From Oscillospiraceae bacterium (lineage in GTDB: Bacteria; Bacillota; Clostridia; Oscillospirales; Ruminococcaceae), in NCBI GenBank assembly GCA_014796735.1, contig JAAVIG010000164.1, positions 1 to 17,349 of the forward strand: 17,349 bases of DNA. The letters are read 5' to 3'. The position numbers and the translations under genes are program-made. The notes beneath the pieces are model-generated. The model saw nothing but the letters and a program-made list of their open reading frames with translations, was not told the DNA's origin and did no database searches. This document shows, one piece after another, positions 1-7,100 of this stretch (the first letter of the stretch is position 1; each line of letters starts with the position of its first letter).

Positions 1-48
1 AACATTTTTTAAAAAAAATGTCAATAAAAAGCAGGTTTAAGTTTCCCC
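1..48 (-). promoter_or_regulatory. Partial leftward promoter with upstream GGGGAAACTT element
   Basis: On the minus strand TTGACA (24-19) is a consensus -35. The spacer runs to the window edge, where TGTT (4-1) would form an extended -10 start followed by TATAAT outside the window. Exactly 14 bases upstream of the -35 lies GGGGAAACTT (48-39), which recurs before two other promoters in this window. The gene it drives lies off the left edge. The -35 and the repeated element are seen directly; the -10 is inferred from spacing. Confidence 0.5.
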
Positions 49-195
49 ATTTTTTCAAAAAGTAAAAATTATATTGCTGAAAATACGTTTGCGGAGCGGG
101 TTTCACAGTTTACTACCACTAACTTCCGTTTTCAAAATTAGCAGACTGTTTTTGCCATTGTCATAGGATTTATCAGACTTTTGTCTTTGAATTTT

Positions 196-256
196 GGGGA
201 AACTTAAAAAAGCAGGTATATTTTTTATTGATTTTTATAGGAAAAAGTGGTAGAAT
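196..256 (+). promoter_or_regulatory. Rightward sigma-A promoter for the SIMPL gene, with GGGGAAACTT element
   Basis: TTGATT (228-233) and TAGAAT (251-256) are separated by 17 bases and sit 45 bases before the SIMPL start codon. GGGGAAACTT occurs at 196-205, here 22 bases upstream of the -35 instead of 14. AAAAAGCAGGT at 207-217 is also found at 26-36, so the two halves of this intergenic region share sequence. Between them (about 60-180) I see no gene or clear structure. Confidence 0.6.
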
Positions 257-300
257 AAGTCATACGTAAATAATATAACTTTCATAAAGGGAGAATGAAA

Positions 301-966
301 ATGAATGAACACACCTTAACGGTAAAAGGCACGGGCAGGGAAAGTCTGAGGCCCGATCAGATCTTGATCACTTTAACACTTTCCGCCAAGGACACGGATT
401 ATGCCGCCCTGACCTCTCTTGAAGCGGAAAAGCTGGAGGAACTGACAAAGGCTCTTGAAGAGGCCGGCGTTGACAAGAGCGAGATAAAAACCTCAAACTT
501 TAATATAGGCACCGAGTATGAAAACTATCAGACAGATGATCGGACGTGGAAAAGGCGCTTTGTGGGATATTCGCTGGATCACGGTCTGAGCTTTGCCTTT
601 GATTACGATATGAAGCTTCTGAATAAGGTCATAAACGCCTTAAGCTCCTGTGAGAAAGCCGATCCCTCGTTTAGTATCGGCTTTACCGTTAAGGATAAGG
701 ATTCAGCTTCGGACAGGCTTCTTCAAAAGGCGGTAAAGGACGCACGGCGAAAGGCGGCGGCAATAGCCGAGGCGGCGGGCGTGTCTTTGGGAGAAATACA
801 AAATATTTGCTTTGATAAAGAGGAAGCGGCTTTTGCTTCGCCGACTGTCTTCGGCAGAGCGGCGGGAGGTGCGGAGCTGTATCGCTGTGCGGCGGATGTC
901 GATATTACTCCCGACGATATTGTTTCGGAGATGAGCGTTACCGTTGTGTGGGGGATAGGAAATTGA
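301..966 (+). CDS. SIMPL (DUF541) domain protein
   Basis: A 221-residue protein covered almost entirely by a SIMPL/DUF541 domain. The N-terminal LTVKGTGRESLRPDQ strand and the later LLQKAVKDARRKAAAIAEAAG helix are typical of the family. Many relatives are secreted or periplasmic; this one has no signal peptide or membrane segment, so it is probably cytoplasmic. The family's biochemical role is poorly defined. Two in-frame ATGs lie at 295 and 301. The Shine-Dalgarno AAAGGGAG (286-293) is only one base from the first but seven from the second, so 301 is preferred. The gene is monocistronic: its own promoter lies upstream and a hairpin follows the stop codon. Family assignment is confident; function is open. 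Confidence 0.85.
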   Translation: MNEHTLTVKGTGRESLRPDQILITLTLSAKDTDYAALTSLEAEKLEELTKALEEAGVDKSEIKTSNFNIGTEYENYQTDDRTWKRRFVGYSLDHGLSFAFDYDMKLLNKVINALSSCEKADPSFSIGFTVKDKDSASDRLLQKAVKDARRKAAAIAEAAGVSLGEIQNICFDKEEAAFASPTVFGRAAGGAELYRCAADVDITPDDIVSEMSVTVVWGIGN

Positions 967-1010
967 CAGAAAACGATGCGGCATAAAACCAAAAGCGAAA
1001 ATAATATTTG

Positions 1011-1045
1011 ACGGCTGACAAGCGCTTTATCTGCTTGTCAGCCGT
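1011..1045. terminator. Bidirectional terminator between convergent genes
   Basis: A perfect 13-bp stem (1011-1023 with 1033-1045) encloses a 9-base loop, with T-rich DNA on both sides. It lies between the stop codons of the SIMPL gene and rluB and probably serves both. Confidence 0.8.
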
Positions 1046-1048
1046 AAC

Positions 1049-1807
1049 TTATCGTTTCTGTTTTTTCCTTTTAGACGGTTCCTCTTTCCCGATAGCCGCC
1101 CTGAGCGCTCTCATTTCCTCCGCCGTCAGGTCCTTGTATTCGCCGGGCTTTAACATACCCAATTTAACGCCGCCTACGCTTGTTCTTTTAAGTCGGGAAA
1201 CGTTAAGGCCCACTTTATCGCACATTTTTCTGATCTGTCGGTTTTTACCCTCTTTAATGATAAATTCCAGCACAGTTCTTTCGCTTTCGGCGGTAAGAAC
1301 GTTTATAACGCAGGGCTGCGTAACCGTGCCCTTTTCTATCTCCACTCCCACCGACATAAGAGCAAGCTGTTCGTCTGTGACCTTGGAGGGTACGGTTACG
1401 CGGTAGGTTTTTGATACGTGCTTTCTCGGGTGCATTATATCGTTGGCAAATCTGCCGTCGTTGGTAAGCAGGATAATGCCCTCACTGTTCTTGTCCAGCC
1501 GTCCCACGGGATAAACTCTTTCCTTTACCCCCTTAAGCAGGTCGGTTATCAGCTTTTCCGAATGAGCGTCCTCCATTGAGGTAAGATAGCCTCTGGGCTT
1601 GTACAGCTTTATGTATCTGAGGGTTACCCCCTCCGTTTCCAGCTTCTCTCCGCATACGGTTATCAGGTCTTTTTCGCGGTCTGCTTTGTCTCCAAGTCCC
1701 GCGGTATGCCCGTTGACCTTCACAAGCCCCTTTGAGATAAGCTCCTCCGCCTTGCGCCTTGAGCAGTAACCGCTGTCGGAAAGTATTTTCTGTAATCTGT
1801 TTTCCAT
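1049..1807 (-). CDS. rluB: Ribosomal large subunit pseudouridine synthase, RluB/RsuA family
   Basis: A 252-residue RNA pseudouridine synthase that isomerises uridine to pseudouridine, in the RluB group probably on 23S rRNA. Residues 1-60 form an S4 RNA-binding domain (LQKILSDSGYCSRRKAEELI). The catalytic domain carries the family motif GRLDKNSEG with the nucleophilic aspartate near residue 105, followed by LLTNDG and the C-terminal GKNRQIRKM motif. The lysine-rich tail (KKQKR) is common. An upstream in-frame ATG at 1861 exists, but the S4 domain begins right after the ATG at 1807, where AGGAAAGG lies 11 bases upstream, so 1807 is chosen. The gene order rluB, dacF, ytfJ, DUF2953, scpB, scpA is familiar in Clostridia. 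The exact target uridine cannot be read from sequence. Confidence 0.9.
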   Translation of the reverse strand: MENRLQKILSDSGYCSRRKAEELISKGLVKVNGHTAGLGDKADREKDLITVCGEKLETEGVTLRYIKLYKPRGYLTSMEDAHSEKLITDLLKGVKERVYPVGRLDKNSEGIILLTNDGRFANDIMHPRKHVSKTYRVTVPSKVTDEQLALMSVGVEIEKGTVTQPCVINVLTAESERTVLEFIIKEGKNRQIRKMCDKVGLNVSRLKRTSVGGVKLGMLKPGEYKDLTAEEMRALRAAIGKEEPSKRKKQKR

Positions 1808-1986
1808 TTTTGACCATGCCTTTCCTCTTGAGGAGTGTTTGAAAAAATCCGTTTTTTTCAAGTTCTTTCAAGCTTGTTTCCTTTTGCAAAATTGCCGTAA
1901 TTTGACGAAAAATGCCGATTTATTACGGACAAGAATTTTGTCGTCCTTTCATATGATTGTATCAAAACATGAAAGGAACAAGTCTT

Positions 1987-3126
1987 GTGAAAAAGAAGTT
2001 AATTTGTTTTGTTTTGTCTTTTTTGGCGGTACTGCCCTTGCTCAATAAAAAAGCGTACGCTTTGGCTCCCGATTTTTCGGTATCAGCCGCAAGCGCGATA
2101 GTTATCAACGCCGACACGGGCAGTATAGTATACGAAAAAAGCGCATTTGCCGAAAGGGCAATGGCAAGCACCACAAAAATAATGACCGCTCTGCTCACTA
2201 TAGAAGCGGGAGACCTTGACAGAAAATTCACCGTCGACAGCTACGCAATTCAGGTGGAGGGCACCTCCATGGGCTTACAGCAGGGCGATATTGTAACAAG
2301 GCGCGCCTTGCTGTACGGAATACTGCTCCCCTCCGGAAACGACGCGGCAAACGCGGCGGCGGTCAGCGTAAGCGGCTCTATGGGCAAATTTGTGGAGCTG
2401 ATGAACCGAAAAGCCGCGGAGCTTGGGCTTCATAACACACATTTTGCCAATCCCTCCGGACTTGACGCGGACGGTCACTATACTACCGCCTACGATCTGG
2501 CAATGCTTACCAAAGCCGCGCTGGAAAATCCCGTTTTTTGCGAGATATGCCGCTGCGCGGACGCGCAGGTGGAGTTCGGTAATCCGCCTTATCTTCGCCG
2601 CCTTGCCAATTCAAACAAAATGCTGTGGCAGTACGAGGGGTGCTACGGCGTTAAGCCCGGCTTCACCGACAACGCGAGACGGTGTCTTGTATCGGCGGCG
2701 GAGCGTGACGGGGTAAAGCTTATCTGTGTTACCTTAAACGCTCCCGACGATTGGGAGGATCACAGAAAAATGCTCGACTACGGGTTTGAACAGGTCAAGA
2801 TGACTGAGGTGGTTCTGCCCTCTCCCGTTACCGTTCCCGTTATCGGATGCAAAGAGGAAAGAGTGACCCTTACTTTGGGCGAAAAAGTCACCCTGCCGCT
2901 GTCACAGAACGAAATGAAAGCGGTTTCCTTTAAGCTGTACGCCGAGCCGTTTTTGTACGCGGGCTTTGAAAAAGGCGATAAAGCGGGCAAAGCGGAAATT
3001 TATCTTGACGGGGAGTATATATGCAGTGTTGATCTTATCACCGTCAACGGGGCGGAGAGCGTTCGGGAAGAGCTTGGCTTTTTTGAAGGCGCTTGGAAAT
3101 TTATAAGGCTCTTTTTCTTTGGTTAA
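1987..3126 (+). CDS. dacF: D-alanyl-D-alanine carboxypeptidase (DacF-type, peptidase S11)
   Basis: A 379-residue low-molecular-weight penicillin-binding protein that removes the terminal D-Ala from peptidoglycan stem peptides outside the membrane. A signal peptide (MKKKLICFVLSFLAVLPLL, then KKAYA-LA) is followed by STTK (Ser61/Lys64), the active-site SxxK, then SGN at 116-118. The third motif reads KPG (223-225, in YGVKPGFTDNA) instead of the usual KTG. The C-terminal beta domain and the amphipathic end (WKFIRLFFF) fit membrane attachment. GTG at 1987 has AAAGGA at 8-9 bases and starts a clean signal peptide; upstream TTG 1957 and ATG 1969 lack ribosome-binding sites. DacF enzymes often act in spore cortex, consistent with neighbouring gerW, but vegetative DacA/DacB roles are possible. 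Confidence 0.9.
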   Translation: MKKKLICFVLSFLAVLPLLNKKAYALAPDFSVSAASAIVINADTGSIVYEKSAFAERAMASTTKIMTALLTIEAGDLDRKFTVDSYAIQVEGTSMGLQQGDIVTRRALLYGILLPSGNDAANAAAVSVSGSMGKFVELMNRKAAELGLHNTHFANPSGLDADGHYTTAYDLAMLTKAALENPVFCEICRCADAQVEFGNPPYLRRLANSNKMLWQYEGCYGVKPGFTDNARRCLVSAAERDGVKLICVTLNAPDDWEDHRKMLDYGFEQVKMTEVVLPSPVTVPVIGCKEERVTLTLGEKVTLPLSQNEMKAVSFKLYAEPFLYAGFEKGDKAGKAEIYLDGEYICSVDLITVNGAESVREELGFFEGAWKFIRLFFFG

Positions 3127-3135
3127 AACAGGATC

Positions 3136-3534
3136 TTATTCTTCCGTACCCTCTTCGCCCTCTTCCTCGGGCTTCTTTGTGAAAATATCCTTTACCTTAG
3201 ATACAATACCGGGAATACCCTCAACAATGCTGTCAACAGGGCTGTCCTTTGCGCCCAGCTCCAGCATTTTTACGTCTCCGTCGCGGTCGATAACGATAAA
3301 CGCCTGCGGCTTAATGGTAATACCCGCTCCCGCGCCGCCCGCGAATACCTCTTTGGGAACGCTTGCGGGAATATCGGAGCCGCCCGAAACAAAGCCGAAA
3401 GAAACCTTTGAAACGGGTATGATGATAGTGCCGTCGGGAGATTCCACGGGCTCGCCGATAATGGTGTTAACGTCCACCAGCTCACGGATCTTCTCCATAG
3501 ATGTGCTCATAAGTCCTTCAAGATGCTGTGCCAT
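3136..3534 (-). CDS. ytfJ: GerW/YtfJ family sporulation protein
   Basis: A 132-residue protein matching the GerW/YtfJ family along most of its length: MSTSMEKIRELVDVNTIIGE, then PDGTIIIPVSKVSFGF, a glycine-rich FAGGAGAGITIKPQAF, and a variable acidic tail (EEEGEEGTEE). In Bacillus the homologue is a spore protein needed for full SleB-dependent germination; here that role is inferred. ATG at 3534 has AAAGGA 8 bases upstream and is preferred over TTG at 3555. It is the last gene of the minus-strand cluster. Its stop codon lies only 9 bases from that of convergent dacF with no terminator visible between, so the two transcripts probably overlap. Confidence 0.9.
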   Translation of the reverse strand: MAQHLEGLMSTSMEKIRELVDVNTIIGEPVESPDGTIIIPVSKVSFGFVSGGSDIPASVPKEVFAGGAGAGITIKPQAFIVIDRDGDVKMLELGAKDSPVDSIVEGIPGIVSKVKDIFTKKPEEEGEEGTEE

Positions 3535-3589
3535 AATTTTATTCCTTTCTTTCAATCGGCTGCGCCGATCATTATTAAAAATCTTATTT

Positions 3590-4438
3590 TTAAGCCGCCT
3601 TTTGGGGGCTTTTTTTGTTTTCGTCTGTTTCGGTAACGTCCGAAACCTTATTTAATTCTCCGATCACCGCAAGAGTGCCCCATATACCGCTGTGCAAAAG
3701 GGTGGACAGCCTCAGCTTTACCCTTGCCCTGCAGTAATAGACGCTTTTTTCAAGTTGGAAGTCCGCTCTTATGTCTATCTTTTCCGCCTTAAAGGCAAAC
3801 ATACTGTCCAGAAAAGCGATAATACCGTCTATCGCCGCGCAGTGAACGCCATAGCTTATCGCCGTCTTTGCCGCGTCCTCGCCGCCTATTGTTGCGTCAA
3901 TGTAAACTCTGCTAATACGTATTTTTTTGAAAATTCTCTTTATATGAGGCTTAGCCTTGCCGAAGATCCCGAATATCAGCTCGGGGGTAATTTTGGGCTT
4001 ATCGGCTTTGTCTTCTTTTTCCGATTTGTCCTTGCTGCCCGATTTGACTTTTTTTGTGTCCGTATCGGGTTGGGAGCTTGTCTTTGCAGAAGCTTCGGTA
4101 TCGGTGTTTTTTTCCGATTCCGCTTCGGGCTTCACCGCCTCCGTGCTTTTTGCGGCAGCGGCGGTTTTATTCCGAGCTTTTCTTTTTTTTGCCAAAAGCT
4201 TGTCCCGCTTGGCTTTTTCCTTTAGCTCTTTTTTTTCATTTTTTTGCTTCTTTTTTTCCGATTTAAGCTTCTTCTTTTTTTCTTCTTCGGGAGACAGCGG
4301 TTTTTTCGACAATGTGAAGCAAAGATATTTTATCTTGTATTTAAAAATCCCGTCGTATTCTAAATCGGCGGTTACAAAGGACGCCAACAGAAAGAATATC
4401 AGCAGCGCAATCGCGGCTATTATGATAACGGCTGTCAA
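3590..4438 (-). CDS. ytfI: DUF2953 (YtfI-like) membrane protein with a long charged insert
   Basis: A 282-residue protein. Residues 2-22 form an N-terminal membrane helix. Residues 25-45 (ADLEYDGIFKYKIKYLCFTLSKK) match the start of DUF2953 proteins, and residues 150-265 (IRISRVYIDATIGGEDAAKTAISYG onward) match its conserved core. Between them lies about 100 residues of Lys/Glu/Ala/Ser-rich low-complexity sequence, probably a flexible linker or coiled region. Translation starts at TTG (4438), with AAAGGGGGG 8 bases upstream. Family members are commonly encoded beside gerW/ytfJ, as here (55 bases upstream of it), and are linked to sporulation. Molecular function is unknown. Confidence 0.8.
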   Translation of the reverse strand: MTAVIIIAAIALLIFFLLASFVTADLEYDGIFKYKIKYLCFTLSKKPLSPEEEKKKKLKSEKKKQKNEKKELKEKAKRDKLLAKKRKARNKTAAAAKSTEAVKPEAESEKNTDTEASAKTSSQPDTDTKKVKSGSKDKSEKEDKADKPKITPELIFGIFGKAKPHIKRIFKKIRISRVYIDATIGGEDAAKTAISYGVHCAAIDGIIAFLDSMFAFKAEKIDIRADFQLEKSVYYCRARVKLRLSTLLHSGIWGTLAVIGELNKVSDVTETDENKKSPQKAA

Positions 4439-4540
4439 ATCGGCGTCCCCCCTTTTGTTGTCTTAAATATGCGGTTGAAAACTCAAATGCGGTATTGTAA
4501 GCGGTAGAGAGCTTTGCAATTAAAGTTTTTCCACACGTCC

Positions 4541-4757
4541 GAAGCGGCGGCTTCTTTGCAAGGAAGCAAAATGCCGTCCGTCCTAAGCGTTGACAGGAGG
4601 TTAACGCCCAAAGCGGCGGCTTCGCCTGCTTCTGTGTTGGATTTAATTATTCACTCTAAGGGGCTTTGCCCCCTCGCGGAGCTAAAGCTCCGCTTCACCC
4701 CCACTTCCTTTTTGCAGTGCAAAAAGGAAGCGAAAAAGACATTTGCGGCTTCGCCGC
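4541..4757. repeat. Palindrome-rich intergenic stretch between scpB and the DUF2953 gene
   Basis: The 346 bases between the two genes hold no ORF but many short inverted repeats. From left to right: GGGGC-TTT-GCCCC (4660-4672), GCGGAGC-TAAA-GCTCCGC (4676-4693), a 12-bp stem CTTCCTTTTTGC with loop AGT (4704-4730), and GCGGC-TTC-GCCGC (4745-4757). GCGGCTTC occurs three times (near 4546, 4614 and 4745). The last hairpin is followed by CTTTCTTTTTT on the plus strand, away from the genes. All lie inside the minus-strand transcription unit, directly after scpB. They could be an intergenic repeat element, an mRNA 3'-end stabiliser or a partial terminator. Confidence 0.65.
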
Positions 4758-4784
4758 TTTCTTTTTTATTTTGCGCTTGCTTTT

Positions 4785-5414
4785 TTATTCGTCGTCAATA
4801 TCATCCAAAGCCTCTATATCCAACTGTCTTGCAAGCCGTTCCGCCTGTTCATCTATCTCCTGCTGATCTATCCCGTCAAGCTCGTCAAGACTAAGCTGCC
4901 CCTCCTGCGTAGGCAAAGGAGGAAGATTTTCCAGACTGTTCAATCCGAAGCAGCGCAAAAAGGTATCGGTAGTGCGGTAAGCTATGGGTCTTCCCGGCAG
5001 CTCCAACCGTCCCGCTTCTTCAATAAGCCCCTTTTCAACTAAAGTGTTGACAACTCCCGAGCTGTCTATACCTCTTATTTGTTCCACAAACCCCTTTGTT
5101 ACGGGCTGATTGTAAGCTATTACCGCAAGACACTCCAGTGCAGCCTGTGATAAAGGCGTTTGCTTGTGGGTGTCCAACGCAGCCTTTACGTAGGAGGACA
5201 GCTCCTCTTGTGTGGACAGCTGAAAGGCGTTGCCAAGGCGTATTATTCTTAAGCCGCTTCCTATTACAGAATAGCGGCGTTCAAGCTGTGAGATGATTTT
5301 TGCGGCGGTATCGGGGTCTATCCCCGACGCCTCCGACAGTCTGTCTATCGTTATAGGGTCTGCGTAGGCGAAAAGAATCGCTTCAATTATCGCCATGCCT
5401 TCTACTATTTCCAT
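4785..5414 (-). CDS. scpB: Segregation and condensation protein B
   Basis: A 209-residue kleisin-associated winged-helix protein that forms the SMC-ScpA-ScpB complex for chromosome organisation and segregation. It carries the family pattern AIIEAILFA at the N-terminus, LSQAALECLAVIAYNQPVT in the first winged-helix region, IRGIDSSGVVNTLVEKGLI, and GRPIAYRTTDTFLRCFGL in the second. The acidic tail (LDIEALDDIDDE) is common. ATG at 5414 follows AAAGGG by 11 bases and lies 25 bases after the scpA stop, so the two are co-transcribed. The length is normal. Confidence 0.95.
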   Translation of the reverse strand: MEIVEGMAIIEAILFAYADPITIDRLSEASGIDPDTAAKIISQLERRYSVIGSGLRIIRLGNAFQLSTQEELSSYVKAALDTHKQTPLSQAALECLAVIAYNQPVTKGFVEQIRGIDSSGVVNTLVEKGLIEEAGRLELPGRPIAYRTTDTFLRCFGLNSLENLPPLPTQEGQLSLDELDGIDQQEIDEQAERLARQLDIEALDDIDDE

Positions 5415-5439
5415 TTACTGCTTTTCCCTTTCGGATGAA

Positions 5440-6165
5440 TTATGCTTGCGTGTCTTCAAAACTTTCCCTTTTTCCGCCCCTGTACTCCAGCCACTCGTTA
5501 TCCTCCGAAATATTCACATACCCGTGCTTTGACAGTTCAAGCAGCGCCAGAAAGGTTGCCACCTGCTCCGAACGGTTCTGCCCCTTGTACAGCGTTTTAA
5601 GCTCTATGCCGCCGCTTTTCTTGATTTTTTTCAGCACATAAAGCACCTTGGTGAATACGGTAACATAGCTTTTCGCCACTATGGGCTTCAGCGAGGGCGG
5701 GCGGGCGTTGAATTTTGCAAGTGTTACGCGGTCGGTCATGGAAGCTATTGCGGCGTACAGCTCGTATACGTCATGATTAAGCTTGTAGGTATAATCGGAA
5801 TCGACCTTCATAGGCTCTCTTACAAATATTTCCGTGCCCTTCCACATATCCTTCATCTTTTCCGCTATCACCTTGCAGAGAGCGTACTCTATAAGAGTGC
5901 CCTCCAATTCTTTTTTGAGCTGTTCTGCTTCGTGCTTGGGGAGCAGTGCCGACGACTTTATCAGTATCAGGTGCGCCGCCATTTCCATAAATTCTCCCGC
6001 TATTTCTATGTTGGCTTCCTGCATTTGCTCCAGATACAAAAGAAACTGCTCAAGCAAAACCGAAATTTCAATATCCCTTATATTTAATTTATGTTTTTGT
6101 ATAAGCGTAAGCATAAGGTCGAGCGGGCCTTCGAAAACCGTAAGCTTAAAATTCAATTCCTGCAT
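5440..6165 (-). CDS. scpA: Segregation and condensation protein A (kleisin)
   Basis: A 241-residue kleisin that bridges the SMC heads and binds ScpB. The N-terminal FEGPLDLMLTLIQKHKLNIRDIEISVLLEQFLLYL and the AGEFMEMAAHLILIKSSALLP segments are hallmark ScpA sequence. The C-terminal winged helix (about residues 165-235) is present. ATG at 6165 is 6 bases after the stop of the M50 protease gene, and the ribosome-binding GGAG overlaps the end of that gene, suggesting translational coupling. The gene is complete and of normal length. Confidence 0.95.
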   Translation of the reverse strand: MQELNFKLTVFEGPLDLMLTLIQKHKLNIRDIEISVLLEQFLLYLEQMQEANIEIAGEFMEMAAHLILIKSSALLPKHEAEQLKKELEGTLIEYALCKVIAEKMKDMWKGTEIFVREPMKVDSDYTYKLNHDVYELYAAIASMTDRVTLAKFNARPPSLKPIVAKSYVTVFTKVLYVLKKIKKSGGIELKTLYKGQNRSEQVATFLALLELSKHGYVNISEDNEWLEYRGGKRESFEDTQA

Positions 6166-6171
6166 TTTCGG

Positions 6172-6870
6172 TTAAACTCCCATAAAAAATTCCACATACC
6201 CCGTAGCGTAAAACAGCCCCTGCGAGATCCAACGGGACATGAATGCCATTGGAATACTGAACGCCCCGAACAAAAACAGCAGCATTATAACCGTCATAAT
6301 GACCCTTTCGTATCGCATTATCTTTATATAAAGCTTAGTGGGCAGAAATATCATAAAAAATCTCGCTCCGTCAAAGGGCGGTACGGGCAGAAGATTGAAC
6401 ACCGCAAGGTAAATGCTTACATTCACTACCTGAGCCGCCGCGTAATAAAGGTAATATTCCGTACATTCCCTGCCCGACATTATTATCTCGGTATTGGAGT
6501 ACAAAATTATTTTTTCCGCTATCATAGCGATGTAAGCGATAAGTATATTCGCGAAAGGCCCCGCCAATGCGATAAGCGCGGTGGCGATGCGCGGCTTTGT
6601 CCTTGTGCAGCGGTGAGGGTTTACGGGTATCGGTCTCCCCCAGCCGAAGCCGAACAAAAGCACCGCAAGGGTTCCCATAATGTCAATGTGCAAAAGCGGG
6701 TTCAGAGAAAGACGTCCGCTTTTATCGGGTGTGGGGTCGCCCAAAGCCTTTGCCGTCCACCCGTGAGCACATTCGTGCAGAGGTATCACAACAAAAATTA
6801 TTACAAGGCAGACAAAGACCTGTACCGTTATCAATGCGCTGCTTGCCGATTGATTCATAATATCGAGCAC
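6172..6870 (-). CDS. Site-2 protease family membrane metallopeptidase (M50)
   Basis: A 232-residue polytopic membrane zinc protease. The HExxH motif is HECAH (residues 32-36) in the first membrane helix. It is followed by GRLSLNPLLHIDIMGTL and AGPFANILIAY, and by NLLPVPPFDGAR near residue 160, whose Asp167 is the expected third zinc ligand. This is the short, PDZ-less group of S2P homologues commonly encoded next to scpA/scpB in Clostridia. The substrate is unknown. Translation starts at GTG (6870) with AAAGGCGG 7 bases upstream; an internal ATG at 6858 is the alternative. It is the first gene of the minus-strand cluster. Confidence 0.9.
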   Translation of the reverse strand: MLDIMNQSASSALITVQVFVCLVIIFVVIPLHECAHGWTAKALGDPTPDKSGRLSLNPLLHIDIMGTLAVLLFGFGWGRPIPVNPHRCTRTKPRIATALIALAGPFANILIAYIAMIAEKIILYSNTEIIMSGRECTEYYLYYAAAQVVNVSIYLAVFNLLPVPPFDGARFFMIFLPTKLYIKIMRYERVIMTVIMLLFLFGAFSIPMAFMSRWISQGLFYATGYVEFFMGV

Positions 6871-6947
6871 TTTTTATCCGCCTTTCCCGTTTATGCTTGC
6901 TTTTAAAAAAGGTTAATATTTTTGTTTCCAAAAATAGGTTAAACTTT

Positions 6948-6976
6948 ATTATACAACATTTTGGGGGAAAATGCAA
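6948..6976 (-). promoter_or_regulatory. Sigma-A promoter of the M50-scpA-scpB cluster
   Basis: On the minus strand TTGCAT (6976-6971) and a perfect TATAAT (6953-6948) are separated by 17 bases, leaving a leader of about 70 bases before the GTG start. It is back to back with the sigma-28-type promoter at 7005-7031. Confidence 0.7.
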
Positions 6977-7004
6977 GCTTTTCAAAAAGGCTTATAAAAA
7001 AAGC

Positions 7005-7031
7005 TAAAGTTTTTCAGTATTCTGTCGATAT
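7005..7031 (+). promoter_or_regulatory. Sigma-28 (SigD/FliA-type) promoter
   Basis: TAAAGTTT (7005-7012), 11 bases, then GTCGATAT (7024-7031). The accepted sigma-28 consensus is TAAAGTTT-N11-GCCGATAA, so the -35 is perfect and the -10 matches at 6 of 8 positions with exact spacing. A TATAAT overlaps at 7029-7034, but no good sigma-A -35 lies 17 bases upstream (AAAGTT). The start codon is 70 bases downstream. The match is direct; motility-sigma control is inferred. Confidence 0.65.
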
Positions 7032-7100
7032 AATATAAAAGGTGTACCTATTATTCCAAATAACACAAATTCTTGACCTTAAAAGCAAAGGAGAGATACA

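Noticed and set aside
1008..1406. Plus-strand open frame of 132 codons opposite rluB
   Set aside because: Antisense shadow: the minus strand carries S4 and catalytic GRLD motifs.
1895..1928. Sigma-28 or forespore sigma promoter upstream of dacF (GCCGATTT; CCGTAAT/ATTACGG inverted repeat)
   Set aside because: No TAAA at the required spacing, and no convincing match to sigma-E, F or G elements; a dacF promoter is not assigned.
3957..4466. Plus-strand open frame of 169 codons opposite the DUF2953 gene
   Set aside because: Its Phe/Ser/Leu repeats mirror the Lys/Glu-rich codons of the opposite strand; the minus-strand gene has a ribosome-binding site and family match.
6091..6906. A 271-codon open frame on the plus strand opposite the M50 protease gene and the start of scpA
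   Set aside because: It is rich in Arg/Lys/His/Tyr with no domain logic and lies fully antisense to well-supported genes with known motifs.
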